Assembly (NCBI GenBank): GCA_934630485.1
Contig: CAKTWD010000092.1
Location: 1 to 6,093, forward strand
DNA: 6,093 nt
DNA from: an uncultured Eggerthellaceae bacterium
GTDB lineage: Bacteria > Actinomycetota > Coriobacteriia > Coriobacteriales > Eggerthellaceae
Direction of reading: 5' to 3'
The number at the start of each line of letters is the position of its first letter. The first letter of the stretch is position 1. The notes under the pieces are model-generated. The model saw only the letters and a list, made by a program, of their open reading frames with translations, was not told where the DNA came from and made no database searches. The position numbers and the translations under genes are program-made. This document shows, one piece after another, positions 1-5,913 of the stretch.

Positions 1-66
1 GGTTAGGTCCATGTCGTCACGCAACGACTTAATGCGATTGGCTACTTCTTTGTAATCTGGCTCCAT
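1..66 (-). CDS. Partial N-terminus of a probable XRE-type helix-turn-helix regulator
   Basis: Only the first 22 codons lie in the window; the gene continues past the left edge. The start is ATG at 66-64, preceded by a strong Shine-Dalgarno site (AGGAG, 77-73) six bases upstream. The residues begin MEPDYKEVANRIKSLRDD and then MDLT. This reads like the first helix of an XRE/Cro-type DNA-binding domain, where an 'I..LR...LT' pattern opens helix 1, and it resembles regulators that carry a C-terminal cupin domain. The HTH core and any effector domain are outside the window, so the family is an inference from a short segment. It lies downstream of rsmB on the same strand, separated by a terminator-like hairpin, so it may be read by leak-through or from a promoter inside the rsmB end. 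Confidence 0.5.
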   Translation of the reverse strand, partial: MEPDYKEVANRIKSLRDDMDLT

Positions 67-71
67 TGAAG

Positions 72-77
72 TCTCCT
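72..77 (-). promoter_or_regulatory. Ribosome binding site of the XRE-like gene
   Basis: AGGAGA on the minus strand, five bases before the ATG at 66. It fixes the start of the partial left-edge gene. It begins only eight bases after the base of the hairpin at 86-129, so that hairpin sits in the immediate leader of this gene. Confidence 0.7.
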
Positions 78-85
78 AAAATAAG

Positions 86-129
86 AACCCCACCTCTGAA
101 TATTCAGTAAACATAACAGAGATGGGGTT
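86..129 (-). terminator. Terminator-like hairpin between rsmB and the XRE-like gene
   Basis: On the minus strand AACCCCATCTCTG (129-117) pairs with CAGAGGTGGGGTT (98-86): 13 pairs, of which one (122/93) is a U-G wobble in the minus-strand RNA. On the plus strand the same position would be an A-C mismatch, so the structure favours minus-strand transcripts. The loop is 18 nt. The stem is followed by CTTATTTT, a modest U-rich tract. It starts five bases after the rsmB stop codon, as expected for a Rho-independent terminator of the def-fmt-rsmB series. Because the next gene's ribosome binding site follows almost at once, it could instead be an attenuator or processing site with partial readthrough. 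Confidence 0.6.
96..107. repeat. 12-bp perfect palindrome CTGAATATTCAG
   Basis: CTGAATATTCAG reads the same on both strands. It overlaps the inner end of one arm and the loop of the 86-129 hairpin and lies about 30 bases upstream of the XRE-like start codon. It could be an operator for that regulator, or just part of the hairpin. No second copy was noticed in the window. Confidence 0.3.
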
Positions 130-134
130 GATCA

Positions 135-2276
135 TCATTTCACTTTGATGAATTTTGCAGCAAAATGCGCATCGGGCGAACCGACGGTCAGCTGCGATGA
201 GAAGCACGGCTTGCCGTCGATGGGCGCAAGGCGGAAATCCTTGCCCTCTTCCGTCTCCTCAAGGAAGCGCTTTACTACACCATAGTTCTCAGCATAGGCG
301 ACGGTGCACGTGGCGTAAACCAACTGGCCGCCCATCTCAACATGGGATGCGGCGCTACGAAGCATGGCGAGTCCGGTGTCGGCAAGCTCTTGGATATGAG
401 CAGGCTTAACGCGCCAACGAATCTCAGGATGGCGCCTAAGGGTGCCAAGACCCGAACACGGGGCGTCGATGAACACGGTTTGATAAGCCTCATGAGGCAG
501 AACCGTGTCAAGCCTGGTTGCATTGCCGCAAACAACCCGCTTCAACTGCACATCGTAATCGGCTGCACGCTTCTCGAGCAGTTTCACCTTGAACTCGTGA
601 AGATCAAGCGAGGTGAGCTCAACCTGATGACCCATGATTCGTTGAGCATCGCTCTGGATAAGGACTGTCTTCGTACCACGGCCAGCGCCAACCTCAAGAA
701 CGGTTGAGGGCGTGGCGTTATCAAACAAAGCGCCTGCAACCGCCTGAGCTGCTGCATCGCTGACGAGGATCTTGCCTTCGTCGAACAAAGCACGAACGCT
801 TTCGTCGGCGATGGCACGCGGATCGGACACGTGGTAGCAACCGACGATTTCCTTCTCGTCGATAAGCGCGGGACGAAGCGTGGCGCCTGCAGCCTCGAAA
901 ACGCGGGCTACTTCGGCGTCAGTCGCCTTAAGCGAATTCACGGAAATGAACAGCGGAGCAGGGTCGTTCGATGCGCGCATGAACAGAGCCGCTTCCTTCG
1001 CGCCAAGATCCTCAACCAACTTGCGAGCAAGCCATACGGGGAATGCATATACACGCGCAAGCGCTTCGATGTCGTGGTTCGGATCACCGAAGGGGAACGA
1101 ATCCTTCATCTCGAGAATGCGGTGAAGGATGGCATTGCCCAAGCCAGAAGCGCTGGGAGAAACCGCACGAACGAGTTCGACGCCCTGATCAAGAGCAGCA
1201 TGCGGAGTCTTGCCCAGGAAGATGATTTCATACGTGGAGATGCGCAGCGCGTCGCGAACATCGTCGAAGGCATCGGTGGGCTTGCGCATACCGCGGTTGA
1301 TGATCTCGTCAAGAGTGCCGCTGGTGCTGACAACGCCAAGAACGAGCAACGTAGCGAAAGCGCGATCGGCTTGTGACATATCAGAAGCATCGATACGCCT
1401 CTCGATAAGGTCGTGAGCATAGGCGTTGCGCTTACGGACAGCACGAGTCACGTCTAGAGCGGCAAGACGTGCCGGACTAGCCTCGTTTTTGTAGAAGCGC
1501 TTCTCCATAGGCAGGGTCTCATCGTCAAGCTTCTCGCGCTCACGACGGACTTCCTCGTCCCTCATGCGCTCTTCATCCTGAGCGATCTCGCGAAGTTCAC
1601 GGGTTTTCCTGCCCGGAGCAATATTGGAGCGCTCTCCCCTCTTCGGGTCAAGCTCGCCCCTATAGGGAGCAGCATCGGTGCCCATGATGGCGGCTACCTT
1701 CTGCTGATCGAACGCTTTCTTGTTCTTGTAAACGCGCTTGGCCTTGTTGTCCTGCGGCTTGAAACCGGGCTTGCCATTACCGCGCGGACTGGAGGAACGG
1801 GGCTTGTCGCCGAACTTGGCATCACGATTGGACTTGCCGAAATCGCGACCGTTTCCGCCCTTGCCTTTACGATCGAACTTGTCGTCACGCGTGCGGTCGT
1901 TGAATTTATCGTCGCGCTTATGATCGAACCTATCATTGCGCTTGCGATCGTTGAACTTGTCGTCGCGCTTCTTGCCATCGAATTTTCCGCCGCGCCTATC
2001 GTCGCGCTCGTAAGGCTTCTTGTAACCTTTCTTGAAGTCGGAACCGCCGCGACGATCATCACGGCGATCGCGTGACTCACCATCACGCTTGCCATAAGGA
2101 CGACCCTTGGAACCGCCGTGACCCTTGGAACCGCCGGACTTACCGGAACCACCCTTGTAGCCACCTTTGCCTGCGCCGCCCTTGTAGCCGCCAGGTTTGC
2201 CACCTCCATGGCTGCGATTGGACGAGTATCCGCCGCTCTTCTTGCCGTCGTAATTGCTCTTTGGCTGATCAGCCAT
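135..2276 (-). CDS. rsmB: 16S rRNA (cytosine-C5)-methyltransferase, RsmB/NOP2/Sun family, with long low-complexity N-terminal extension
   Basis: Predicted to transfer a methyl group from SAM to C5 of a 16S rRNA cytosine (C967 in E. coli). Numbering is from the ATG at 2276 (713 aa), which overlaps the fmt stop as TAATG and has a G-run (2289-2284) seven bases upstream; an in-frame TTG at 2291 would add five residues. Residues 1 to about 192 are Gly/Lys/Arg/Asp-rich with GGYKGG and RDDKF repeats, followed by a charged, probably helical stretch at about 223-261. A NusB-like RNA-binding domain spans about 267-393 and the methyltransferase about 435-713. DAPCSG (D604, C607) and YATCT (C657, the expected nucleophile) are intact. 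Motif I is EVGAGRGTKT (528-537) rather than the usual AAPGGKT, and the usual GDA of motif III is GNA (584-586). Typical RsmB proteins are about 430-450 aa, so the extension adds roughly 260 residues. Last gene of the def-fmt-rsmB unit. Confidence 0.9.
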   Translation of the reverse strand: MADQPKSNYDGKKSGGYSSNRSHGGGKPGGYKGGAGKGGYKGGSGKSGGSKGHGGSKGRPYGKRDGESRDRRDDRRGGSDFKKGYKKPYERDDRRGGKFDGKKRDDKFNDRKRNDRFDHKRDDKFNDRTRDDKFDRKGKGGNGRDFGKSNRDAKFGDKPRSSSPRGNGKPGFKPQDNKAKRVYKNKKAFDQQKVAAIMGTDAAPYRGELDPKRGERSNIAPGRKTRELREIAQDEERMRDEEVRREREKLDDETLPMEKRFYKNEASPARLAALDVTRAVRKRNAYAHDLIERRIDASDMSQADRAFATLLVLGVVSTSGTLDEIINRGMRKPTDAFDDVRDALRISTYEIIFLGKTPHAALDQGVELVRAVSPSASGLGNAILHRILEMKDSFPFGDPNHDIEALARVYAFPVWLARKLVEDLGAKEAALFMRASNDPAPLFISVNSLKATDAEVARVFEAAGATLRPALIDEKEIVGCYHVSDPRAIADESVRALFDEGKILVSDAAAQAVAGALFDNATPSTVLEVGAGRGTKTVLIQSDAQRIMGHQVELTSLDLHEFKVKLLEKRAADYDVQLKRVVCGNATRLDTVLPHEAYQTVFIDAPCSGLGTLRRHPEIRWRVKPAHIQELADTGLAMLRSAASHVEMGGQLVYATCTVAYAENYGVVKRFLEETEEGKDFRLAPIDGKPCFSSQLTVGSPDAHFAAKFIKVK
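1866..1967 (-). repeat. Two tandem copies of a 51-bp unit inside rsmB
   Basis: Units 1917-1967 and 1866-1916 match at about 40 of 51 bases by hand count and encode two 17-residue repeats. Each splits into a nine-residue and an eight-residue half: RDDKFNDRK/RNDRFDHK, then RDDKFNDRT/RDDKFDRK. Most base differences are silent or conservative, so the repeat looks old enough to have drifted while the charge pattern was kept. The halves are themselves related, which suggests growth by stepwise duplication. Confidence 0.85.
2103..2192 (-). repeat. Glycine/lysine-rich repeat tract in rsmB
   Basis: Encodes about residues 29-58 of the rsmB product, built of GGYKGG, KSGGSKG and GGSKG units (two GGYKGG copies followed by degenerate copies). 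Such Gly-Tyr/Lys tracts are typically disordered and bind RNA non-specifically. On the plus strand the same bases make a false membrane-like reading frame. Confidence 0.75.
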
Positions 2277-3226
2277 TACATAGCCCCCCAAGTCATGATT
2301 TTGTTCTTAGCACCTTGAATCCCTGCGCAAAATGACAGGGCGTCCATTTCTTTCTTTCCCTCGGGTTTAAGTGCGGTAACCCGAACCGCGCCGTTACCGG
2401 TCATAAGGAACAGCTTCTTTGCTCTGAATACCGCCCGACCAGGCTGAAGACCTTCGAAATACTGGGCGTCTTCGACAGAAGCGATCTCGCACGCCAAAAC
2501 AGTCACGTTACGATCTTCGATCACCGCATGGGAAGGATGGGCATTGCTTGAAGCGCGGACCTTCCTGCATGTGGTTTCTGCATCGTCCGAAGGATCGAGA
2601 TAAAGCTCGTGTTTATCGATTTTTGCAGCATAATTAGAAAGCGCATCATCCTGAACGCTCCATTTGGCCGTACCTGCCTCGATTTGGTCGAGGGCAAAAA
2701 CCAATGCCTCTGCTCCGACTTCAGCAAGATCGTGTGAGAGTTCCTCATGATACTTCTCACCAATCGAAACGGCACGCTGCACGCAATAGGGACCGGTATC
2801 AAGACCGGCTTCCATTTGCATAATGCTTACACCCGTTTCAACATCGCCCTCAAGGATGCAGCGCTCTATAGGAGCAGCACCGCGCCAACGCGGAAGAAGC
2901 GATGCGTGAACATTGATGCATCCGAAACGCGGAAGTTCCAAAACCTCTTCGGGTAAAAGCGCACCATAAGCCACAACGCAGATAGCATCGGGATTGAGCT
3001 CTTTGATTCGCTCGAATGCAGAACCGTCCTTGAAAGACTTGAACTCGTCAACGAGAAACCCGTGCTCGAGTGCGACTGCTTTAACTGGAGACGGAAGGAG
3101 CTTCTTTCCACGTCCCGATACGGAATCGGGACGAGTGAAAACACCGAGAACCTCGTGTTTTGAATCCGCCAATACCGACAACACTTGTGCCGCGATATCA
3201 GGCGTGCCCATGAACAGGATCTTCAT
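2276..3226 (-). CDS. fmt: Methionyl-tRNA formyltransferase
   Basis: Transfers a formyl group from 10-formyltetrahydrofolate to methionyl-tRNA(fMet) in the cytoplasm, marking the tRNA for initiation. The 316 residues match the usual family length (about 310-320). The N-terminal Rossmann-like catalytic domain begins MKILFMGTPD. It carries the loop GRGKKLLPSPVK (38-49) that contacts the tRNA acceptor stem in the E. coli enzyme, and the active site NVHASLLPRWRGAAPI with N105 and H107, completed by D143 in GLDTGPY. The C-terminal OB-fold tRNA-binding domain runs from about 205 to the end. Start ATG at 3226, nine bases after the def stop; the ribosome binding site (AGGCGAG) overlaps that stop codon, which suggests translational coupling. 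The TAA stop shares a base with the rsmB ATG. No missing key residues. Confidence 0.97.
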   Translation of the reverse strand: MKILFMGTPDIAAQVLSVLADSKHEVLGVFTRPDSVSGRGKKLLPSPVKAVALEHGFLVDEFKSFKDGSAFERIKELNPDAICVVAYGALLPEEVLELPRFGCINVHASLLPRWRGAAPIERCILEGDVETGVSIMQMEAGLDTGPYCVQRAVSIGEKYHEELSHDLAEVGAEALVFALDQIEAGTAKWSVQDDALSNYAAKIDKHELYLDPSDDAETTCRKVRASSNAHPSHAVIEDRNVTVLACEIASVEDAQYFEGLQPGRAVFRAKKLFLMTGNGAVRVTALKPEGKKEMDALSFCAGIQGAKNKIMTWGAM

Positions 3227-3235
3227 CGAACTCGC

Positions 3236-3766
3236 CTAGATGGACGTATCGCCGGGTTTGGCACCTGCGGCAATTGCGTTCTCATACTCGGTGACAGCAG
3301 CGATGCGATCGGCCGGCGAGCAGCTCTCGAATAGCGTCTTACCGTTCAGGTGGTCGATCTCATGCTGCAGGCACCTGCCAAGCAGACCATCGCTTTCGAT
3401 CTCCCACAACTCGCCCTCAAGATCGAGATAGCGAACGCGAACCCACGGTTGACGAGTGATAGGAACGGTGATTCCGGGAATAGAAAGGCAACCCTCGCCA
3501 TCGGTGATGGGCTCACCTTTGATTTCTACGATTTCCGGATTGAGAAGAACGATGGGATCGCGCGTTTCTTCATCCCAGTCGCAATCGACGACGATAATGC
3601 GCTTAAGCACACCAACCTGAGGAGCGGCAAGGCCGACGCCGTTGTTCTTGTACATGATGTTGGCCATCTGCTTGGAAAGACGCTTAAGGGTCTTGTCCTT
3701 TTTAGGGTCGCACGGCTCGCAAACCTGATTGAGCAGCGGATCCGGCGACTGCACGATCTTGATCAC
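3236..3766 (-). CDS. def: Peptide deformylase
   Basis: Metalloenzyme (usually Fe2+) that removes the N-formyl group from nascent proteins at the ribosome exit, undoing the work of Fmt, encoded next to it. All three family motifs are present in 176 residues: GVGLAAPQ (43-50, with Q50 in the active site), EGCLS (91-95, metal ligand C93) and QHEIDHLNG (134-142, ligands H135 and H139, catalytic E136). The length is normal for a bacterial deformylase. The start is GTG at 3766, giving MIKIVQSPDP, which aligns with the usual N-terminus of the family; the upstream site is weak (GATGGGA), so initiation may be modest. First gene of the def-fmt-rsmB unit, separated from dnaG by 133 bases. Confidence 0.97.
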   Translation of the reverse strand: MIKIVQSPDPLLNQVCEPCDPKKDKTLKRLSKQMANIMYKNNGVGLAAPQVGVLKRIIVVDCDWDEETRDPIVLLNPEIVEIKGEPITDGEGCLSIPGITVPITRQPWVRVRYLDLEGELWEIESDGLLGRCLQHEIDHLNGKTLFESCSPADRIAAVTEYENAIAAGAKPGDTSI

Positions 3767-3899
3767 GCTAATATCCCATCTATAGTCGAGAACATCCCGA
3801 ATTTATCAAATATCGCCCGTTGAAGGCCAGAAAATTATAACCCCATAACAGTCGCCCGCCCCACAAGGCAATCGCACTTCATGAAAGGCTGATAACAGC
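3767..3899 (-). promoter_or_regulatory. dnaG-def intergenic region with weak promoter candidates for def
   Basis: This 133-base gap is the only sizeable break in the leftward series. Two minus-strand -10 candidates are visible: a perfect TATAAT at 3839-3834, for which I find no good -35 at 16-18 bases, and TATAGA at 3784-3779 with TTGATA (3809-3804) 19 bases upstream. The second would leave only a few leader bases before the GTG start. Just after the dnaG stop is a small hairpin (GCTG-TTAT-CAGC, then CTTTC) too short to call a terminator. The gap makes a separate def promoter plausible, but readthrough from dnaG is equally possible. Confidence 0.3.
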
Positions 3900-5786
3900 T
3901 TATTCGTAAAACACGGGAGCCTTATGTGCGCGCTTCTTGTCAGTCAATGTTTTCTGCATGCTGACGATGCTTTGGAACAAGATCTCCCGTTCTTCAGCGT
4001 CAAGGCCGTCATTTGCAGATAAGGTCATGCGCAATTGGCTGATGGAATCCTCCATATCACCGATTGAAAGCTCTTCAATAAGATACGTCGCCATCGCCTC
4101 TTCGTCATCGGAAGCGCTGCGCGATGTAGTCAGAATGCGCGAAGCCAAAGGAATATCGGTTGAGATACGCGAGACGAGCTCGGCGGGCATGATGGCGGGA
4201 TTTGCCGCAAGCGAATCAAGCATGGCAAAAGCCAAACGAGAATGAACGTCCTCGTGCCATTGCGTCTGAGCGAGCGAGTCGGCATGAGCAAGGGCAAGAA
4301 GCGGGTTTTGAGCGCATAGCCCAAGCAACTCTCCCTCGAACCGACGGCGATTCACCTCGGCAGAAGATAAGCTCGGATGAGCGGGGGCCTTGGGAATGAC
4401 CTGCTGCGAGGTAAGTGAGCCACGCAACCCACTTTGGGGAGCGTCATCCTCATCGAACCTGCGCGGCGCTTTAAGCTGCGAAAGCCGGGTGAGGACATCA
4501 TCTTCCCTTGCTCGAACACGACCAGCGATTTGAACAGCGTAATCCTTTGCCAACAGGGAGTTCTTGATAGGCGCAAGGATGGAAAGCGCGTCGGTAAGTG
4601 CCGCGGTTCGTCCCTCCGCTGAAGACAAATCGTGCTTGGCTAGGCGACGCTCGATGCCATATTCGATAAGAGGTTTGGCATCGTGAACGAGCTGACGGAG
4701 ATCGTCGGCGGAATGAGAGGCCATGTATTCAGCCGGGTCTTGATTGTCGGGAAGCGTGACAGCGCATAGCTCGATTTTGCTCCGACCAGCTTCGGGGGTC
4801 ATGCTTTCATCTATGAACTGCAATGCCCTGTCTGCTGCCTTTTGACCTGCGGCGTCTCCGTCGAACAGATAAACGATCTTGTGCTGAGCATAACGCGAAA
4901 TCAATCGAATATGATTCATGGTCAGCGACGTGCCAAGCGTTGCCACGGCATTCGTGATACCGCTTTCGTGCAGGGCGATAACGTCGGTGTATCCCTCGGT
5001 GATCAGGGCAATGCCGGTTGAAGTGAGCGATGCCTTTGCTTTGTCCAAGCCATAGAGCACGCGCGACTTGTGGAATAACGGCGTCTCCTGCGAGTTCAAA
5101 TACTTTGGCTCGCCCGTACCGATTACGCGACCGCCGAAAGCAATGACTTCGCCTTGAGGATCGCGAATGGGAAACATAACGCGGTTGTAAAAACGATCCT
5201 GATAACGCCCGTTTCTGGAAACAGCGACGTTCGCTTCGACCATGTCGTTGAACTGGAAGCCCTTGCCTCTAAGATGATTGACCAGCTTCTGGTTGCCGGG
5301 AGCGAAACCGAGGTTCCAATCATTAGGAACGGATCCGCCAAGTCCACGGCCTGAAAGATATTCGCGGGCAGCCGCCGGCTGAGGGGACGGATCTCTCATC
5401 AGCTGAGTATGGAAGAATCTGGCAGACTCCTGGCAAATCTCTTGAAGCAAGGCGCGTTTCGATTGCGAGACGCCTCGACCGCGTTCGTTAGACGAAATTT
5501 CGATGTGGGCTCGCTGAGCAAGGGTGCGCACGGCATCGGGAAATGAAACCCCGTCGTGCTTCATCACGAACGAGAAAAGATCGCCGCCCTCACCACAGCC
5601 GAAACAATGCCAAAGCTGAGTTGAAGGGTCAAGTTTACATGAAGGCGTTTTTTCTTGATGAAAGGGGCAACAACACCAGTAATCGCGGCCACGTTGCTTT
5701 ACCGGTGTATATTCAGAGAACAATGTGACGATGTCGGTGGCATCGCGAACTCTTTGAATATCCTCGTCTGAAATGCCGCCGGCCAT
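3900..5786 (-). CDS. dnaG: DNA primase
   Basis: Synthesises short RNA primers at the replication fork, recruited by the replicative helicase DnaB. The 628 residues hold the standard three parts. The N-terminal CHC2 zinc-binding domain (about 1-100) has ligands C40, H43, C61 and C64 in CPFH and HCFGC. The RNA polymerase core (about 110-430) has the basic stretch RVMFPIRDPQGEVIAFGGR (202-220) and a TOPRIM fold with E264 in TEGYTD and D309/D311 in LFDGDAAG, the metal-binding acidic residues. A flexible linker (about 441-475) leads to a mostly helical C-terminal region (about 479-628), presumably helicase-binding, that is poorly conserved and not diagnostic here. The start is ATG at 5786 with AGGGGAA (5800-5794) seven bases upstream. 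Odd: C38 and C39 directly precede C40, and C50 replaces the usual Phe of TPSF. Divergent from the dgt-like gene. Confidence 0.97.
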   Translation of the reverse strand: MAGGISDEDIQRVRDATDIVTLFSEYTPVKQRGRDYWCCCPFHQEKTPSCKLDPSTQLWHCFGCGEGGDLFSFVMKHDGVSFPDAVRTLAQRAHIEISSNERGRGVSQSKRALLQEICQESARFFHTQLMRDPSPQPAAAREYLSGRGLGGSVPNDWNLGFAPGNQKLVNHLRGKGFQFNDMVEANVAVSRNGRYQDRFYNRVMFPIRDPQGEVIAFGGRVIGTGEPKYLNSQETPLFHKSRVLYGLDKAKASLTSTGIALITEGYTDVIALHESGITNAVATLGTSLTMNHIRLISRYAQHKIVYLFDGDAAGQKAADRALQFIDESMTPEAGRSKIELCAVTLPDNQDPAEYMASHSADDLRQLVHDAKPLIEYGIERRLAKHDLSSAEGRTAALTDALSILAPIKNSLLAKDYAVQIAGRVRAREDDVLTRLSQLKAPRRFDEDDAPQSGLRGSLTSQQVIPKAPAHPSLSSAEVNRRRFEGELLGLCAQNPLLALAHADSLAQTQWHEDVHSRLAFAMLDSLAANPAIMPAELVSRISTDIPLASRILTTSRSASDDEEAMATYLIEELSIGDMEDSISQLRMTLSANDGLDAEEREILFQSIVSMQKTLTDKKRAHKAPVFYE

Positions 5787-5793
5787 GCTCTGA

Positions 5794-5800
5794 TTCCCCT
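5794..5800 (-). promoter_or_regulatory. Ribosome binding site of dnaG
   Basis: AGGGGAA, seven bases before the ATG at 5786. It supports that start, which also gives the usual short lead-in to the zinc domain. Confidence 0.7.
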
Positions 5801-5828
5801 GAAACGTCTCGATGCTAAAAACGTGATC

Positions 5829-5837
5829 ATGTTACCA
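5829..5837 (-). promoter_or_regulatory. Candidate extended -10 promoter for dnaG
   Basis: Minus-strand TGGTAACAT: a TGn extension plus TAACAT (4 of 6 matches to TATAAT). I find no convincing -35 hexamer at the right distance. Transcription would begin near 5822 and leave a leader of about 36 bases before dnaG. Confidence 0.3.
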
Positions 5838-5875
5838 TGCGCCCGTATTGCAGTCCCTTTGGTTCGATCGATAGC

Positions 5876-5884
5876 TGATAAAAT
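5876..5884 (+). promoter_or_regulatory. Candidate extended -10 promoter for the dgt-like gene
   Basis: TGATAAAAT: a TGn extension plus TAAAAT (5 of 6 matches to TATAAT). The -35 region is poor, which an extended -10 can offset. A start near 5891 would give a leader of about 23 bases with the ribosome binding site inside it. Confidence 0.45.
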
Positions 5885-5897
5885 GCAGTAGTCGAAA

Positions 5898-5903
5898 AGA
5901 GGA
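5898..5903 (+). promoter_or_regulatory. Ribosome binding site of the dgt-like gene
   Basis: AGAGGA, ten bases before the ATG at 5914. The spacing is a little long but usable, and it selects this ATG as the start. Confidence 0.6.
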
Positions 5904-5913
5904 AGCAAAGACC

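Noticed and set aside
342..707. 121-codon open frame on the plus strand
   Set aside because: Antisense to the conserved methyltransferase domain of rsmB, including its catalytic motifs; no recognisable domain.
831..1376. 181-codon open frame on the plus strand
   Set aside because: It lies wholly antisense to the conserved NusB and linker part of rsmB, has no recognisable motif, and is explained as a shadow of that gene's codon pattern.
1866..2192. Direct repeats that might suggest a CRISPR array or iterons
   Set aside because: The repeats are contiguous, in frame, diverged in a coding manner and have no unique spacers; they encode protein repeats.
1694..2209. 171-codon minus-strand frame rich in Ala, Thr, Ser and Val
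   Set aside because: It is the shifted frame of the rsmB repeat region and keeps open because of the low-complexity codons; the rsmB frame continues into conserved domains.
2118..2318. Plus-strand frame reading like a small membrane protein
   Set aside because: The hydrophobic run is the reverse reading of the Gly/Lys repeat tract of rsmB; repeat complement codons give Ala/Val/Leu-rich nonsense.
3350..3823. 157-codon plus-strand frame antisense to def
   Set aside because: def carries all three deformylase motifs on the opposite strand; this frame has none.
3881..3902. Possible terminator after dnaG
   Set aside because: The stem is only four pairs (GCTG/CAGC) with a weak CTTTC tail, too little to support a terminator call.
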